A stretch of 63,795 bases of DNA from Rheinheimera sp. (GTDB lineage Bacteria; Pseudomonadota; Gammaproteobacteria; Enterobacterales; Alteromonadaceae). Of this stretch, positions 9,513 through 19,064 are shown in pieces (within the stretch, counting starts at the first letter, position 1; every line of letters begins with the position of its first letter). Position numbers and translations under genes: made by a program. Location of the stretch: the NCBI RefSeq assembly GCF_030824435.1, contig NZ_JAVBXS010000052.1, forward strand, positions 1 through 63,795. The letters run 5' to 3'. Under the pieces are notes generated by a model. It saw only the letters and a list, made by a program, of their open reading frames with translations, was not told the origin of the DNA and searched no databases.

Positions 9513-11804
9513 TTACAGATTACTGAAGCGTTGACGCAGACGTTGGCGTATCACTTCGGCCAGCGTATTAAACATAAAAGTGAACACAAACAGCACCAGA
9601 GCCGCCAGGAACAACACCCTGAAATGTGTGCTGCCGACTGCGGTTTCTGGCAATTCAACCGCGATATTGGCCGACAAGGTGCGCATGCCTTCAAACAGGT
9701 TAAAGTTCACCACAGGGCTGTTGCCTGTAGCCATTAGCACTATCATGGTTTCACCCACTGCGCGGCCAAAACCCACCATTACAGCAGCAAAAATACCCGG
9801 GCTTGCCGTTGGCAATACCACACCAAGCATGGTTTGCCATGGGGTAGCACCCAGCGCCAGACTGCCCTGGGTTAAATGACGTGGCACGTTAAATACCGCA
9901 TCTTCGGCAATAGAAAAGATATTCGGAATCACGGCAAAACCCATGGCGATACCGACCACCAGTGCGTTCCGTTGATCATAAGTAATGCCGTTGTCGGTAA
10001 ACCACTGGCGCAGGCTGCCATTAAAAAACATCGCGTCCACTGCCGGGCTTAAACTCACACATAACCAGATAAAGAGCACAATCACCGGAATTAAAATGGC
10101 CACTTCCCAGCCAAGGCCTAATTTGTTGCGCACAGCCGCAGGCATAAAACGCCATAAATAAGCGGCAACAATCATTAAAGGCGGCAATAACAACAGAATG
10201 GCAAAAATGGCGCTTAAGTAATTTTCAATAAAAGGTGCCAGCCATAAACCAGCCAGGAAACCAAGAATTACTGTAGGTAAAGCCGCCATAATTTCGATGG
10301 TGGGTTTGACCTTACCGCGCAGTGCTGGCGTCATAAAATAAGCGGTATATAACGCACTCATCACCGCCAGCGGCGTGGCAAATAACATGGCAAAAAGCGC
10401 TGCTTTTAACGTGCCCAAAGCCAGCGGCACTAAACTCATTTTTGCTTCAAATTCATCAGAGCCTGATGAAGCCTGCCAGATATAATCTTTTTCACCACGG
10501 CCTTCGTACCAGACTTCATTCCACATCGCTTTCCAGCTGACGTCCGGATGGGCATTATCGAGCGCAAAATGCACAATGCTGCCGTTTTTATCAAAAGCCA
10601 GAAAACTCTGGTTAATAGGTGAAATGGCAATACGCGCAGGTTGCAGCTCATCACCCAAAGGCTCCAGCATTAAAGTACGGGCAGAAGTACCGTAGTGAAT
10701 GCCAACAAAACCTTTAGCATCAATGGCCATAAAACCTTTACGTGAATATTCAGGTTCAATCTGCACAATGGCCGCCGGATGCTGCTCAAAATCACGGATA
10801 TGTTTTAAGTGAAAGTTATTGTGTTCGTCCCGCACTAAAAACCACTGGCTTAAAGCGCCGTCACTGCTGCCGGCAATCAGCGACACTGAGCCAACGAGGA
10901 ACTCTAAAGCTGTGACTGTCTGGCCTGATTTGGCCGCGCTGATGGCTTCGACATAACGTGCAGACGCTGGGTCGCGAATATCGTAATAATGAATATTGCC
11001 TTGGGTGTCAGCCACAAACAGATTTTGTAATGTGGTATCGACCAGCATTTTTAACACTGTTTTTGGCGCATCCGGCAGCTGATATTCACTACGTTCCAGC
11101 GTGGTTTCACCGGTTAAAAACTCGGTTTTGGCTTCAAACAGGTTGTAAGACAAACGGCCATCGGCAGTAAAAGCGGTAATAGCAGTGCCCGATGGGCCTT
11201 CCTGCACCGCCAGCGATAAAATGGCCTGCTGTTTGGCGTCCAGCTGCAGCGGCGCTTCACCCAGTGGATAAGTCACCACCGGCACTATTTGCCTTTTATC
11301 ATTAGGGTAACTTAAGTTGTATTCGTGTTTTGCCACCAGCACCTGACCATTGGACAAACCAAAAGCAATAATGCCTGAGCGGGGTTCACCACGGGAGAAG
11401 CTGCTGATGCTGGCGCCTTCTGGCAAGGCCAGTTGCAGTTTTTGATTTACCACCCCGGTTTGTGCATTAAAAAACTGCAGTTCGCCGTTTTTGTTTGCAA
11501 CCAGACCCACTTCACCATAACGCTCAAGATTGGCAAAAAGCGGTTCTTTTTCAGGGCTTTGATAAGACTGTTGCTGTTCGGTGGACGCCGATGAAAAAAT
11601 CGGTCCCACTTCAGAAAACAGGTAAACAAAAATAGTGGCAAAGGCCAGTACCACACTGATACCGGCAAAAGCGATGCCATAACGGGACATTTTATCTTTC
11701 AGACTACGCCAACGGCGTAACCGGGCGCGGCGTTCACCACTGGGCAGCAAAGAACGAATATCGGACTGCGCCGCTGTAGTTGAACTGGCTTGGTTAGGTT
11801 GCAT
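9513..11804 (-). CDS. pstC: Phosphate ABC transporter permease PstC, extended form with propeller-like periplasmic region
   Basis: PstC is the other half of the Pst channel. The ATG at 11804 is preferred over an upstream TTG at 11840 and gives 763 residues, more than twice E. coli PstC. After a membrane segment near residues 45-65, about 390 residues show repeated beta-strand patterns with Gly/Asp turns (for example VGLVANKNGELQFFNAQTG and LFVADTQGNIHYYDIRDP), suggesting a WD40-like propeller in the periplasm. The C-terminal portion is a normal permease with GSLALGATPWQTMLGVVLPTA. It is first in the pstC-pstA-pstB-phoU operon, with a Pho box upstream at 11884-11912. Confidence 0.92.
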   Translation of the reverse strand: MQPNQASSTTAAQSDIRSLLPSGERRARLRRWRSLKDKMSRYGIAFAGISVVLAFATIFVYLFSEVGPIFSSASTEQQQSYQSPEKEPLFANLERYGEVGLVANKNGELQFFNAQTGVVNQKLQLALPEGASISSFSRGEPRSGIIAFGLSNGQVLVAKHEYNLSYPNDKRQIVPVVTYPLGEAPLQLDAKQQAILSLAVQEGPSGTAITAFTADGRLSYNLFEAKTEFLTGETTLERSEYQLPDAPKTVLKMLVDTTLQNLFVADTQGNIHYYDIRDPASARYVEAISAAKSGQTVTALEFLVGSVSLIAGSSDGALSQWFLVRDEHNNFHLKHIRDFEQHPAAIVQIEPEYSRKGFMAIDAKGFVGIHYGTSARTLMLEPLGDELQPARIAISPINQSFLAFDKNGSIVHFALDNAHPDVSWKAMWNEVWYEGRGEKDYIWQASSGSDEFEAKMSLVPLALGTLKAALFAMLFATPLAVMSALYTAYFMTPALRGKVKPTIEIMAALPTVILGFLAGLWLAPFIENYLSAIFAILLLLPPLMIVAAYLWRFMPAAVRNKLGLGWEVAILIPVIVLFIWLCVSLSPAVDAMFFNGSLRQWFTDNGITYDQRNALVVGIAMGFAVIPNIFSIAEDAVFNVPRHLTQGSLALGATPWQTMLGVVLPTASPGIFAAVMVGFGRAVGETMIVLMATGNSPVVNFNLFEGMRTLSANIAVELPETAVGSTHFRVLFLAALVLFVFTFMFNTLAEVIRQRLRQRFSNL

Positions 11805-11867
11805 TGTTGCACATCCACTTCTGACTTTAGGATGCTGCAAACTATAGAGTAGAAATATGTCAGAAAT

Positions 11868-11912
11868 ATTACATAGTGCACTTTTGTCATACTACTGACA
11901 CAAAAATGTCAG
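11868..11912 (-). promoter_or_regulatory. Pho box array and -10 of the pstC operon
   Basis: On the minus strand three 7-mers with 11-bp phasing read CTGACAT (11912), GTGTCAG (11901) and ATGACAA (11890). They resemble the PhoB repeat CTGTCAT, each separated by four bases. Taking the last two as the 19-bp box, a -10 hexamer TGTAAT (11873-11868) begins after a 9-bp spacer. The same spacing is seen upstream of pstS and phoB. Confidence 0.7.
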
Positions 11913-12054
11913 AAACCCTGATAAAAGTTGGGGATATTTTTGCGAAAGCCAAAGTTTGAAAAAACACTTTAACCCTATTAAAGCAAAGACATAGAGCAAG
12001 ATTAAGGTTGATAACAGCGCCACGTCACTCAGTGATGTAGGCTCCCCCCACAAC

Positions 12055-12084
12055 CAACAAAGGCACCTGAAGGCGCCTTTGTTG
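12055..12084 (+). terminator. Hairpin between pstS and pstC promoter
   Basis: CAACAAAGGC pairs with GCCTTTGTTG. The T-run (TTTTT) follows on the plus strand, so the U-tract is on the wrong side for pstS. It may still end pstS transcripts as a bidirectional hairpin. No plus-strand gene nearby needs it. Confidence 0.4.
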
Positions 12085-12140
12085 TTTTTCATCTGCAGTT
12101 TATTGTGACAAAGGCGGTAGCGCCCGGCACAAGGTGCTGT

Positions 12141-13118
12141 TTATTTAATGCCGAGGTCGGCCAGCACTTTAGCTGCAACTTTGTTTGGCACTGGTACATA
12201 ACCGTCACGTACCACAATTTCCTGACCACGTTTTGACAACACCATCTTGACAAACTCACGCTCCATTGGCGCTAACTCTTTGTTTGGATGTTTGTTTACA
12301 TAAACGTAGAGGAAACGCGACAGCGGGTATTTACCGTCTAAAGCATGATCTGCAGTCGCTTCAACAAAAGGCTCGCCGGCTTTTTTCGCCAGAGGTAAAG
12401 CACGTACACCAGAGGTGATATAACCAATGCCTGAATAACCAATACCGTTAATCGACTCACTGACACCCTGCACTACCGAAGCAGAACCTGGCTGTTCGTT
12501 GATGCTGGCTTTAAAGTCACCGTTACATAAAGCGTGCTCTTTAAAATAACCGTAAGTACCAGACACTGCGTTACGGCTGTACACAGTAAAATCACGGTTG
12601 GCCCATGCACCTGTTAAACCCAGCTGACCCCAACGTGTCACGTCTTCTTTATAAGCACAACGACGGGTTGCAGAGAAAATGGCGTCCACCTCAGCAATGG
12701 TTAAACCTTTGATTGGGTTATCTTTATTGACATAAACAGCCAATAAGTCGATAGCAACAGGCACCGCTGTTGGTTTGTAACCATATTTAGCTTCAAAAGC
12801 CTGAATTTCAGAAGGTTTCATCGAACGGCTCATAGGGCCGAAGTTGGCCGTGCCTTCAGTTAAAGCAGTTGGTGCTGTAGAAGAGCCTGCACCCTGAATT
12901 TGAATATTGACGTTTGGATACACCTTGCGGTAATCCTCTGCCCATAAAGTCATCAGGTTATTTAAAGTGTCAGAACCAATGCTGGAAATATTACCCGACA
13001 CACCGCTGGCTTTCTGATATTCAGGCAGCAACGGGTCAACCTTGCTATTGGCGGCAACACTAAAAGATAAAGTAGCTGCAACCAAAGTTGCGGTAGTTAA
13101 CATATTCAAAGCTTTCAC
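12141..13118 (-). CDS. pstS: Periplasmic phosphate-binding protein PstS
   Basis: PstS binds inorganic phosphate in the periplasm and delivers it to PstCAB. It starts at a GTG preceded by GAGGA. A signal peptide (about residues 1-22, ending SVAAN) precedes the mature domain. Phosphate-contact segments such as [30 protein letters not shown] and [12 protein letters not shown] are recognisable. Length is 325 residues. It is transcribed separately from pstC, with a strong Pho box of its own and about 340 bases between the units. The divergent neighbour is the GcvR-like gene. Confidence 0.96.
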   Translation of the reverse strand: MKALNMLTTATLVAATLSFSVAANSKVDPLLPEYQKASGVSGNISSIGSDTLNNLMTLWAEDYRKVYPNVNIQIQGAGSSTAPTALTEGTANFGPMSRSMKPSEIQAFEAKYGYKPTAVPVAIDLLAVYVNKDNPIKGLTIAEVDAIFSATRRCAYKEDVTRWGQLGLTGAWANRDFTVYSRNAVSGTYGYFKEHALCNGDFKASINEQPGSASVVQGVSESINGIGYSGIGYITSGVRALPLAKKAGEPFVEATADHALDGKYPLSRFLYVYVNKHPNKELAPMEREFVKMVLSKRGQEIVVRDGYVPVPNKVAAKVLADLGIK

Positions 13119-13195
13119 TATGTTGTCCTCTGTTGGCGAAATCAGGCATTGGCCTTAGGTTCGAATCGATATCATCTTAAGAACTGAATGTGACA

Positions 13196-13229
13196 ATCAT
13201 AAGAATCTAATATGACACTATTATGACTA
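13196..13229 (-). promoter_or_regulatory. Pho box and -10 of pstS
   Basis: The minus strand at 13229-13211 reads TAGTCATAATAGTGTCATA, matching the consensus CTGTCATAAAACTGTCATA at about 15 of 19 positions. A 9-bp spacer leads to TATGAT (13201-13196) as the -10. The box takes the place of a -35, as in known PhoB-dependent promoters. This is one of the clearest sites in the window. Confidence 0.85.
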
Positions 13230-13426
13230 ATTGCCGATTTTCTGCTTTTTGTTCCCTTTGGTTATATTGTGTTTTTATGCCGAGGGTCTATAGTTTCCGC
13301 TGGCTGAAAATCAGCGGCTGTTTGCGACTAATGCCGCTCCAGGCGCTGGACATACCAGCGCTAAGCAGTTAAAACTACAACAACAAGTTTGTGAATGATG
13401 TACGACTTAAAACAAGGAATTGCGCT

Positions 13427-13933
13427 ATGAAGCAGTTGGTTCTGACACTGATTGGTAAAGATAAAGCAGGTTTGGTTGAACAGTTAGCCACTATTATTAA
13501 CGGCCACCACGGCAACTGGACCGCCAGCAACCTCAGCCATCTGGGCGGTTATTTTGCCGGTATTCTGCAGGTTGAAGTGGCAGAGGAGCATGCCGCTGCC
13601 TTAACTCAGGCCCTGGAAACCATGCAGGAACTGGATGTCAAAATCCATCAGGGCATAGAATCTAAAGTGAATGAACACAAGCTGCTGAAATTTGTCATCA
13701 CCGGCAACGATAGGCCAGGCATAGTAAGGGAACTATCATCGGTGATTAAACACAAAGGCACCAACATTATTCATTTTGAAAGTTCAAAACAAAGTGCACC
13801 GAACTGGGGTGTGCCACTGTTTAACGCCATTGCCACTGTTGAACTGCCGGAAGGTCTGAATAAAGACGAAGTGGTGCGGGCTTTAGAAGCCATCGCTTCA
13901 GATGTGGTGGTTGACGTCGAAAATCTGCATTAA
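13427..13933 (+). CDS. GcvR-like protein with two ACT domains
   Basis: The ATG at 13427 follows AAGGAA and gives a 168-residue protein beginning MKQLVLTLIGKDKAGLVEQL. Two ACT-type halves are visible: about residues 1-75 (LIGKDKAGLVEQLATII) and 80-165 (VITGNDRPGIVRELSSVIKHKG). This is the architecture of GcvR, the glycine-cleavage regulator that binds GcvA in E. coli. No gcv genes are near, so the regulatory target is unproven. It is divergent from pstS and just upstream of ppk1, which has its own Pho-type promoter. Annotation as an ACT-domain amino-acid-binding regulator is safe. Confidence 0.8.
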   Translation: MKQLVLTLIGKDKAGLVEQLATIINGHHGNWTASNLSHLGGYFAGILQVEVAEEHAAALTQALETMQELDVKIHQGIESKVNEHKLLKFVITGNDRPGIVRELSSVIKHKGTNIIHFESSKQSAPNWGVPLFNAIATVELPEGLNKDEVVRALEAIASDVVVDVENLH

Positions 13934-13974
13934 TACAACAATATAAAGGACAAGGTAGCCCGGCGCGGCTATCT

Positions 13975-14008
13975 TGTTCATAAAACTTTCATCAAACTGC
14001 CATAGAGT
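13975..14008 (+). promoter_or_regulatory. Pho box array upstream of ppk1
   Basis: Three 11-bp-phased 7-mers read TGTTCAT (13975), CTTTCAT (13986) and CTGCCAT (13997), separated by AAAA and CAAA. They resemble CTGTCAT repeats. A weak -10 (TAGAGT, 14003-14008) lies 9 bp after the first pair. E. coli ppk is also PhoB-regulated, which supports the reading. The start codon is at 14039. Confidence 0.65.
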
Positions 14009-14038
14009 GCCGCTACCCCTGCGGATGATGGTCACCTT

Positions 14039-16156
14039 ATGAATGCACAACAACAGACAGTAACTGAATTGCATTATTTCCCCAAAGAACTGAGCTGGTT
14101 AGCCTTTAATGAACGTGTGCTGCAGGAAGCAGCTGACGAACGCAATCCGCTGATTGAACGGCTGAGGTTTTTGGGTATTTATTCCAATAACATGGACGAG
14201 TTCTACCGGGTACGGGTGGCAGACGTTAAAAGACGGATCTTATTAAAAAAATACCAGGCTGATGAAGAAGATGCCGAACAACTGATGCTGGATATTCAGC
14301 GCCATGTGTTGCGCCTTGGCGACAAATTTAATGGTATTTATCAAACTTTGTTGCTGGAACTGCGCAAACACAATATTGAGTTTATCGACCAGCATAAACT
14401 GAACGAATCCCAGTCGGCCTGGGTACGCACTTATTTCCGTGAGCGGGTGCTTCGGCATATTTCGCCTATTTTGTTGTCGAATGAAGATTTAAAGCTGTCC
14501 AAAAGGTTAGAAGACAACGCCACTTATCTGATGGTGGAAATGACAGGCGCCAATAAAGCTGAATACGCCATAGTGCAGGTGCCCACTGAAGAAGTGTCAC
14601 GTTTTATTGAACTGCCGATTTATTTAAATAAAACCAAAAAGCGCGGCCGTTACCGCCATCAGTTTATGATGCTGGATGATTTAATCATTCATTGCCTGCA
14701 CGACTTATTTCGTGGTTTTTTTGAATTTTGTGATATTCAGGCTTTTTCACTCAAACTAACCAAAGACGCCGAATACAATTTAAGTGACACCCTGGATCAA
14801 AGCCTGTTAGATAAAATGTCCAGAGGCATTCGTCAGCGGCTGGAATCTGAACCGGTACGGCTGGTGTATGACGCCACTATGCCGGAACATATGCTGAAAA
14901 TTCTGAAAAAGCAGCTGGGCGCCAGCTCTTTTGACTCCCTTATTCCGGGTTCACGTTACCGCAATTTTAAAGACTTTATCAGCTTCCCGAATATTGGCCA
15001 CGCCAGCCTGGAATATCCACCGCTGCCGCCTTTGCCAAGCCCGGATTTTGAACAACACACCACCACTTTTGATGCCATTCGCAGCAACGATGTGCTGCTG
15101 CATTACCCTTATCACAATTTTACTTATTTTACTGAATGGGTAAGGCAGGCATCTTTTGACCCTAAAGTGACCGCCATCAAAATGACCATGTACCGGGTGG
15201 CCAAAAACTCCCGCGTGATTCATTCGTTGCTGGATGCGGTGCGCAACGGCAAAAAAGTGACAGTGGTGGTGGAACTGAAAGCCCGTTTTGATGAAGAAAA
15301 CAATATTCATTGGGCAAGAAGAATGACTCAGGCCGGCATTCAGGTGGTGTTTGGCCTGACCACCTTAAAAATTCACTCCAAACTTTGTTTAATCAACCGG
15401 CAGGAAAAAGGCAAAATTGTTAAATACGCCCATATTGGCACCGGCAACTTTAATGAAAAAACCGCCCGTATTTATACCGATATGAGTTTGTTTACCTGTC
15501 ACCCGGAAATTTGTGATGAAGTGGATCAGGTCTTTGAGTTTATTGAATACAGCTATAAACCCTTCCAATTTAACCACTTAATCGTCTCCCCTACCTGGAG
15601 CCGTACTAAGTTAACGGCGCTGATTCAACGGGAAATCAACTTTGCCGTCAGTGGTCGCAAAGCGGAAATTCTGCTGAAAATTAATAATCTGGTCGATAAC
15701 GAGATAGTAGATTTACTCTACAAAGCCAGTCAGGCCGGGGTGAAAATCCGCATGATCATCCGGGGTATGTGTTCGTTAGTGCCCGGCATTGCGGGTAAAA
15801 GTCACAATATTAAAGTGATCAGTGTGCTCGACAGATACCTTGAACATGCTCGGGTGTATCAGTTCCACAATGGTGGAGACATCGATTTATACCTGTCGTC
15901 AGCCGACTGGATGACCCGTAATATTGACCAGCGGGTTGAAGTAGGTGTGCCTATTTACGACTCCCGTATTAAACAGCAAATAATGACAATCCTTGATTTG
16001 CAATGGCACGACAACGTGAAAGCCCGTATCATTGACCAGTCACAACAGAATGCCTACGTCAAACGGGGCAATAAAAAGAACATCCGCTCGCAACAGGCCA
16101 TTTATGATTATCTGGCCAGTCAGCAGTTTGGTCCGACGATTCAGGCAGAACCATGA
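14039..16156 (+). CDS. ppk1: Polyphosphate kinase 1
   Basis: PPK1 reversibly polymerises the gamma-phosphate of ATP into polyphosphate. The 705-residue protein has the usual N-terminal (ELSWLAFNERVLQEA), head, and two phospholipase-D-like C-terminal domains. The autophosphorylated histidine is in KIHSKLCLI (about residue 446), and the second conserved histidine is in LEHARVYQF (about 603). The segment YAHIGTGNFNEKTARIYTD is diagnostic. Its stop overlaps the ppx start by 4 bases (ATGA), so synthesis and degradation of the polymer are translationally coupled. A Pho box array lies upstream. Confidence 0.97.
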   Translation: MNAQQQTVTELHYFPKELSWLAFNERVLQEAADERNPLIERLRFLGIYSNNMDEFYRVRVADVKRRILLKKYQADEEDAEQLMLDIQRHVLRLGDKFNGIYQTLLLELRKHNIEFIDQHKLNESQSAWVRTYFRERVLRHISPILLSNEDLKLSKRLEDNATYLMVEMTGANKAEYAIVQVPTEEVSRFIELPIYLNKTKKRGRYRHQFMMLDDLIIHCLHDLFRGFFEFCDIQAFSLKLTKDAEYNLSDTLDQSLLDKMSRGIRQRLESEPVRLVYDATMPEHMLKILKKQLGASSFDSLIPGSRYRNFKDFISFPNIGHASLEYPPLPPLPSPDFEQHTTTFDAIRSNDVLLHYPYHNFTYFTEWVRQASFDPKVTAIKMTMYRVAKNSRVIHSLLDAVRNGKKVTVVVELKARFDEENNIHWARRMTQAGIQVVFGLTTLKIHSKLCLINRQEKGKIVKYAHIGTGNFNEKTARIYTDMSLFTCHPEICDEVDQVFEFIEYSYKPFQFNHLIVSPTWSRTKLTALIQREINFAVSGRKAEILLKINNLVDNEIVDLLYKASQAGVKIRMIIRGMCSLVPGIAGKSHNIKVISVLDRYLEHARVYQFHNGGDIDLYLSSADWMTRNIDQRVEVGVPIYDSRIKQQIMTILDLQWHDNVKARIIDQSQQNAYVKRGNKKNIRSQQAIYDYLASQQFGPTIQAEP

Positions 16157-17688
16157 CCCAGTTAACACCCAGTGCAATTGCTGCAGCCGAACTTATTGCT
16201 GCAGTTGACTTAGGCTCCAACAGTTTCCATCTGGTGATAGCACGTATCATGGATGGCGCTTTGCAGTTATTGCACCGGGAAAAACAAAAAGTACAGCTGG
16301 CAGATGGTCTGGATGAACATTTGCTGCTGAGTGAAGAGGCGATGAACCGTGGCCTGCTGGTGTTGAAACAATTTGCCGACACTTTACAGGGCGTGCCGCC
16401 GGCTTCGGTGCGGGTTATAGCTACTTACACTTTGCGCCGCGCCAAAAATGCCAACAACTTTTTACACAAAGCCAAAGCGGTATTCCCCTTTCCAATTGAA
16501 GTGATTTCAGGTCAGGAAGAAGCCCGTTTTATTTATCAGGGTGTGGCGCATTTTGAACATTATGCCGGTCAGCGTCTGGTGATGGACATTGGTGGTGGCA
16601 GTACCGAATTTGCCATAGGGTTAGACTTTCAGCCACTGCGTCTGGCCAGCCGTAATATGGGTTGCGTCAGTTATGCCAGACAGTTTTTTGCCAAAGGTAA
16701 AATCAGCGAAAAACGTTTTGAACGCGCCATTATTCAGGCCGAACAAGAGCTGGAAAACATTGTTAACAATTACAAAAGCACCGGCTGGCAGCAGGTGGTG
16801 GGCACTTCAGGCACCATCAAAACCATTAAAGACATTATCAGCGGCCTTGGCTGGCATCCACATTGTATTGAGCTTGTGCATCTGGAAAAAATCAAACAGC
16901 TGGCACTGGCGCATGAAAACTGTGATGAACTGGATTTACCAGGCCTGACCGAAGACCGCAAACAACTGCTGTGCCCCGGCCTCGCTATTTTAATTGCCGC
17001 TTTTAATATGCTGAATATTGACCAGATGTTGTATGTGGATGCCGCACTTCGCGAAGGGGTGTTGTACGAGATGAGCGACCGGCTGCAGCATCAGGATATC
17101 CGCAGCCATACCGTAGCCAGTTTAGTGAAACGTTATGCCATAGACACAGAACAAGCCGAACGGGTGAAAAACACAGTGTTGATGTTGCACGCTCAGGTGC
17201 AACAAGACTGGCAGCTTGACGGTGAATGGCCACAATTGCTTGGCTGGGCCGCCACTTTGTATGAAACTGGCCTGCAAATTAATTCGTCCAGTGTGCAGCG
17301 CCACAGTGCTTATATTCTGTCAAACACCAGCCTGCCCGGTTTTAATCAGGAACAACAACAGTTGTTGGCTTGCCTGGTGCGGTTTCACAGACGCAAAATT
17401 AAAAGTGATAAATTCCCGCCTTTTTATTTATTCCAGAGCCAACAGGTGTATCAGGCGCTGGCGTTATTTCGTCTTGCCATTTTATTTAATCAAAAACGCC
17501 GGGATGATGTGGTGCCTGAATTCAAACTCAGTGCCAGAGCAAATCAGCTGGAGCTACAAATTCCGCAGCAATGGTATCTGCAACAAAGTGTGCTGGCGGC
17601 GGATTTACTGGCAGAAAAAGAACATTTAGCCACGCTTGGCATTGAACTGCAGTGCCCTGGCCTTAGACAAACCTTGCTGGAAGAATAA
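16153..17688 (+). CDS. ppx: Exopolyphosphatase / guanosine pentaphosphatase family protein
   Basis: Ppx removes terminal phosphates from polyphosphate; relatives also hydrolyse pppGpp. The N-terminal ASKHA fold shows AVDLGSNSFHLVIARI (phosphate-1 loop) and MDIGGGSTEFAIG (phosphate-2 loop), with GTSGTIKTI as a further conserved loop. The C-terminal HD-like helical region follows from about residue 310. Length is 511 residues, as in E. coli. It overlaps ppk1 by 4 bases and ends at a strong terminator. Position after ppk1 favours Ppx over GppA. Confidence 0.94.
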   Translation: MTQLTPSAIAAAELIAAVDLGSNSFHLVIARIMDGALQLLHREKQKVQLADGLDEHLLLSEEAMNRGLLVLKQFADTLQGVPPASVRVIATYTLRRAKNANNFLHKAKAVFPFPIEVISGQEEARFIYQGVAHFEHYAGQRLVMDIGGGSTEFAIGLDFQPLRLASRNMGCVSYARQFFAKGKISEKRFERAIIQAEQELENIVNNYKSTGWQQVVGTSGTIKTIKDIISGLGWHPHCIELVHLEKIKQLALAHENCDELDLPGLTEDRKQLLCPGLAILIAAFNMLNIDQMLYVDAALREGVLYEMSDRLQHQDIRSHTVASLVKRYAIDTEQAERVKNTVLMLHAQVQQDWQLDGEWPQLLGWAATLYETGLQINSSSVQRHSAYILSNTSLPGFNQEQQQLLACLVRFHRRKIKSDKFPPFYLFQSQQVYQALALFRLAILFNQKRRDDVVPEFKLSARANQLELQIPQQWYLQQSVLAADLLAEKEHLATLGIELQCPGLRQTLLEE

Positions 17689-17711
17689 CAGGGCAACGCT
17701 GTTGCCCTGTT
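17687..17711 (+). terminator. Bidirectional terminator between ppx and the first DUF547 gene
   Basis: AACAGGGCAAC and GTTGCCCTGTT make a perfect 11-bp stem with a three-base loop, between two convergent genes. It overlaps the last bases of ppx. Confidence 0.75.
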
Positions 17712-17725
17712 CAAACTGCCTTATA

Positions 17726-18907
17726 TTATTCTTTGTTTTCGTCTTTTTTCTGCTCTTCTGATCCCAGATCTGTCACAGTCACTGCACCTGCCTGATTGGC
17801 GCGGCGCAGTTGTAACTCTTTAATTTTTAACACCTGATCCGGTGCAAAGCGGCCATAATCTGCGGATTTGTCCATCACCGATTCTGCCAACATACCCACA
17901 TTTGCCACTTCGCCCCCGCCTGCCGAAGTAAAGGCATCCAACAAGGCGGCCGTGTTGGTCGCTGCACCACCACCAAACCTGCGGGTGGTACCAAAAATAT
18001 CAGTCACACTCCAATCTTCAATACTGGCAATCAGCTCTGAGTTTCGTTCCAGTGCAGCTTTGTCTTCAGCATTCAGATACTTCAGTAAATGTTCTTTTAA
18101 ATCCTGTTGAAAATCAGGGAAATAGCTGGCACTACGCTGATAAAAACCGGCAACCCTGAACCCATCTTTCCCAACAGGATAAGTACCACGGTTTGAGTTG
18201 ATAAATTCATGAGCGTTCATATTCAACATACGCGACACATTGGCTGCGCTATAAGCGCGGGCACGAATACTGGGGCTACCAATATAACCCTGATACAGGC
18301 CATAGATGATCTGTGGTTGATCCGGAAATTTTTTCTGCAGAATTTCAAACTGGATATCATTTAAACTCAGCTCAACACCGGCAACTTTCAATAACTTCCG
18401 TTGTAATAAACCGCCCTCACCGACAACAAAATCTTGCAGATTTTTAAGTGGATACACTTGAATAATTTCGTCGATCACTGTGATGTTATACAGGTTCAGC
18501 CAATAGGCCAGTTGCTCTTTATTGGAAAAATCTGACAGCTGGGCTTCGGACGGCAGTTTCTGCAAACTGTTGCGGATATTGCTGACAATCTGCCGCATTT
18601 GGGCATTATTTTTATACTCTTCAAACGAAAATCTGTTGCCAGCCATTGCGGTTAGCGGATTATGATTGTTTTTTAGCAGAGTACCGATAGACGCATTAGT
18701 GATTGCGGCCTTTTTCCTGCTGGGTAAGCCAGCGGATAACACCGAAGTTTGCAGCACCGCATCTAAATCATCGTAATTAATAGTCAAAACAGAATCTGCA
18801 GTTTCAGTAAAAAACGACGCTGGTAAAGCGGCCGGTTGAGCAAAGGCTGGGGCTGTCAGCATGGAGCACAAAGCCACAGCAATCAGTGTTTTTCTAAGAT
18901 TAAACAT
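17726..18907 (-). CDS. Exported DUF547 protein, copy A
   Basis: A 393-residue secreted protein with signal peptide (about 1-23, cleavage after APAFA). A DUF547 domain spans about 120-260, shown by AYWLNLYNITVIDEIIQVYP, GLYQGYIGSPSIRARAY and FINSNRGTYP. The C-terminus is charged (KKDENKE). It is the last of three tandem paralogues on this strand and is very close in sequence to copy B, including long identical stretches through the DUF547 core. The family has no firmly established activity. Position beside ppk1-ppx is suggestive only. Confidence 0.85.
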   Translation of the reverse strand: MFNLRKTLIAVALCSMLTAPAFAQPAALPASFFTETADSVLTINYDDLDAVLQTSVLSAGLPSRKKAAITNASIGTLLKNNHNPLTAMAGNRFSFEEYKNNAQMRQIVSNIRNSLQKLPSEAQLSDFSNKEQLAYWLNLYNITVIDEIIQVYPLKNLQDFVVGEGGLLQRKLLKVAGVELSLNDIQFEILQKKFPDQPQIIYGLYQGYIGSPSIRARAYSAANVSRMLNMNAHEFINSNRGTYPVGKDGFRVAGFYQRSASYFPDFQQDLKEHLLKYLNAEDKAALERNSELIASIEDWSVTDIFGTTRRFGGGAATNTAALLDAFTSAGGGEVANVGMLAESVMDKSADYGRFAPDQVLKIKELQLRRANQAGAVTVTDLGSEEQKKDENKE

Positions 18908-19024
18908 TAAATCTGTCCCTGTATTTGTTGTTTTTTTTTATTACCCAGCCACTGTTCAACGACATTAGGCCTATCTGAGTCTTTATGCACCAGCCATTTT
19001 AAGCGGCAGTTTCCCTTTAAAAAA
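18907..19024. other. Intergenic spacer between DUF547 copies A and B
   Basis: Holds the leader of copy A, including a T-rich stretch on the plus strand near 18930-18940. I see no gene or clear promoter in it. Confidence 0.3.
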
Positions 19025-19051
19025 TCAAAGGGCAGCGATGCTGCCCTTTGA
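19025..19051 (-). terminator. Terminator after DUF547 copy B
   Basis: TCAAAGGGCAGC and GCTGCCCTTTGA form a perfect 12-bp stem with a GAT loop. On the minus strand it runs into TTTTTAAA. It separates copy B from copy A, implying that A needs its own promoter. Confidence 0.85.
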
Positions 19052-19064
19052 ACTTTACTTCTTG

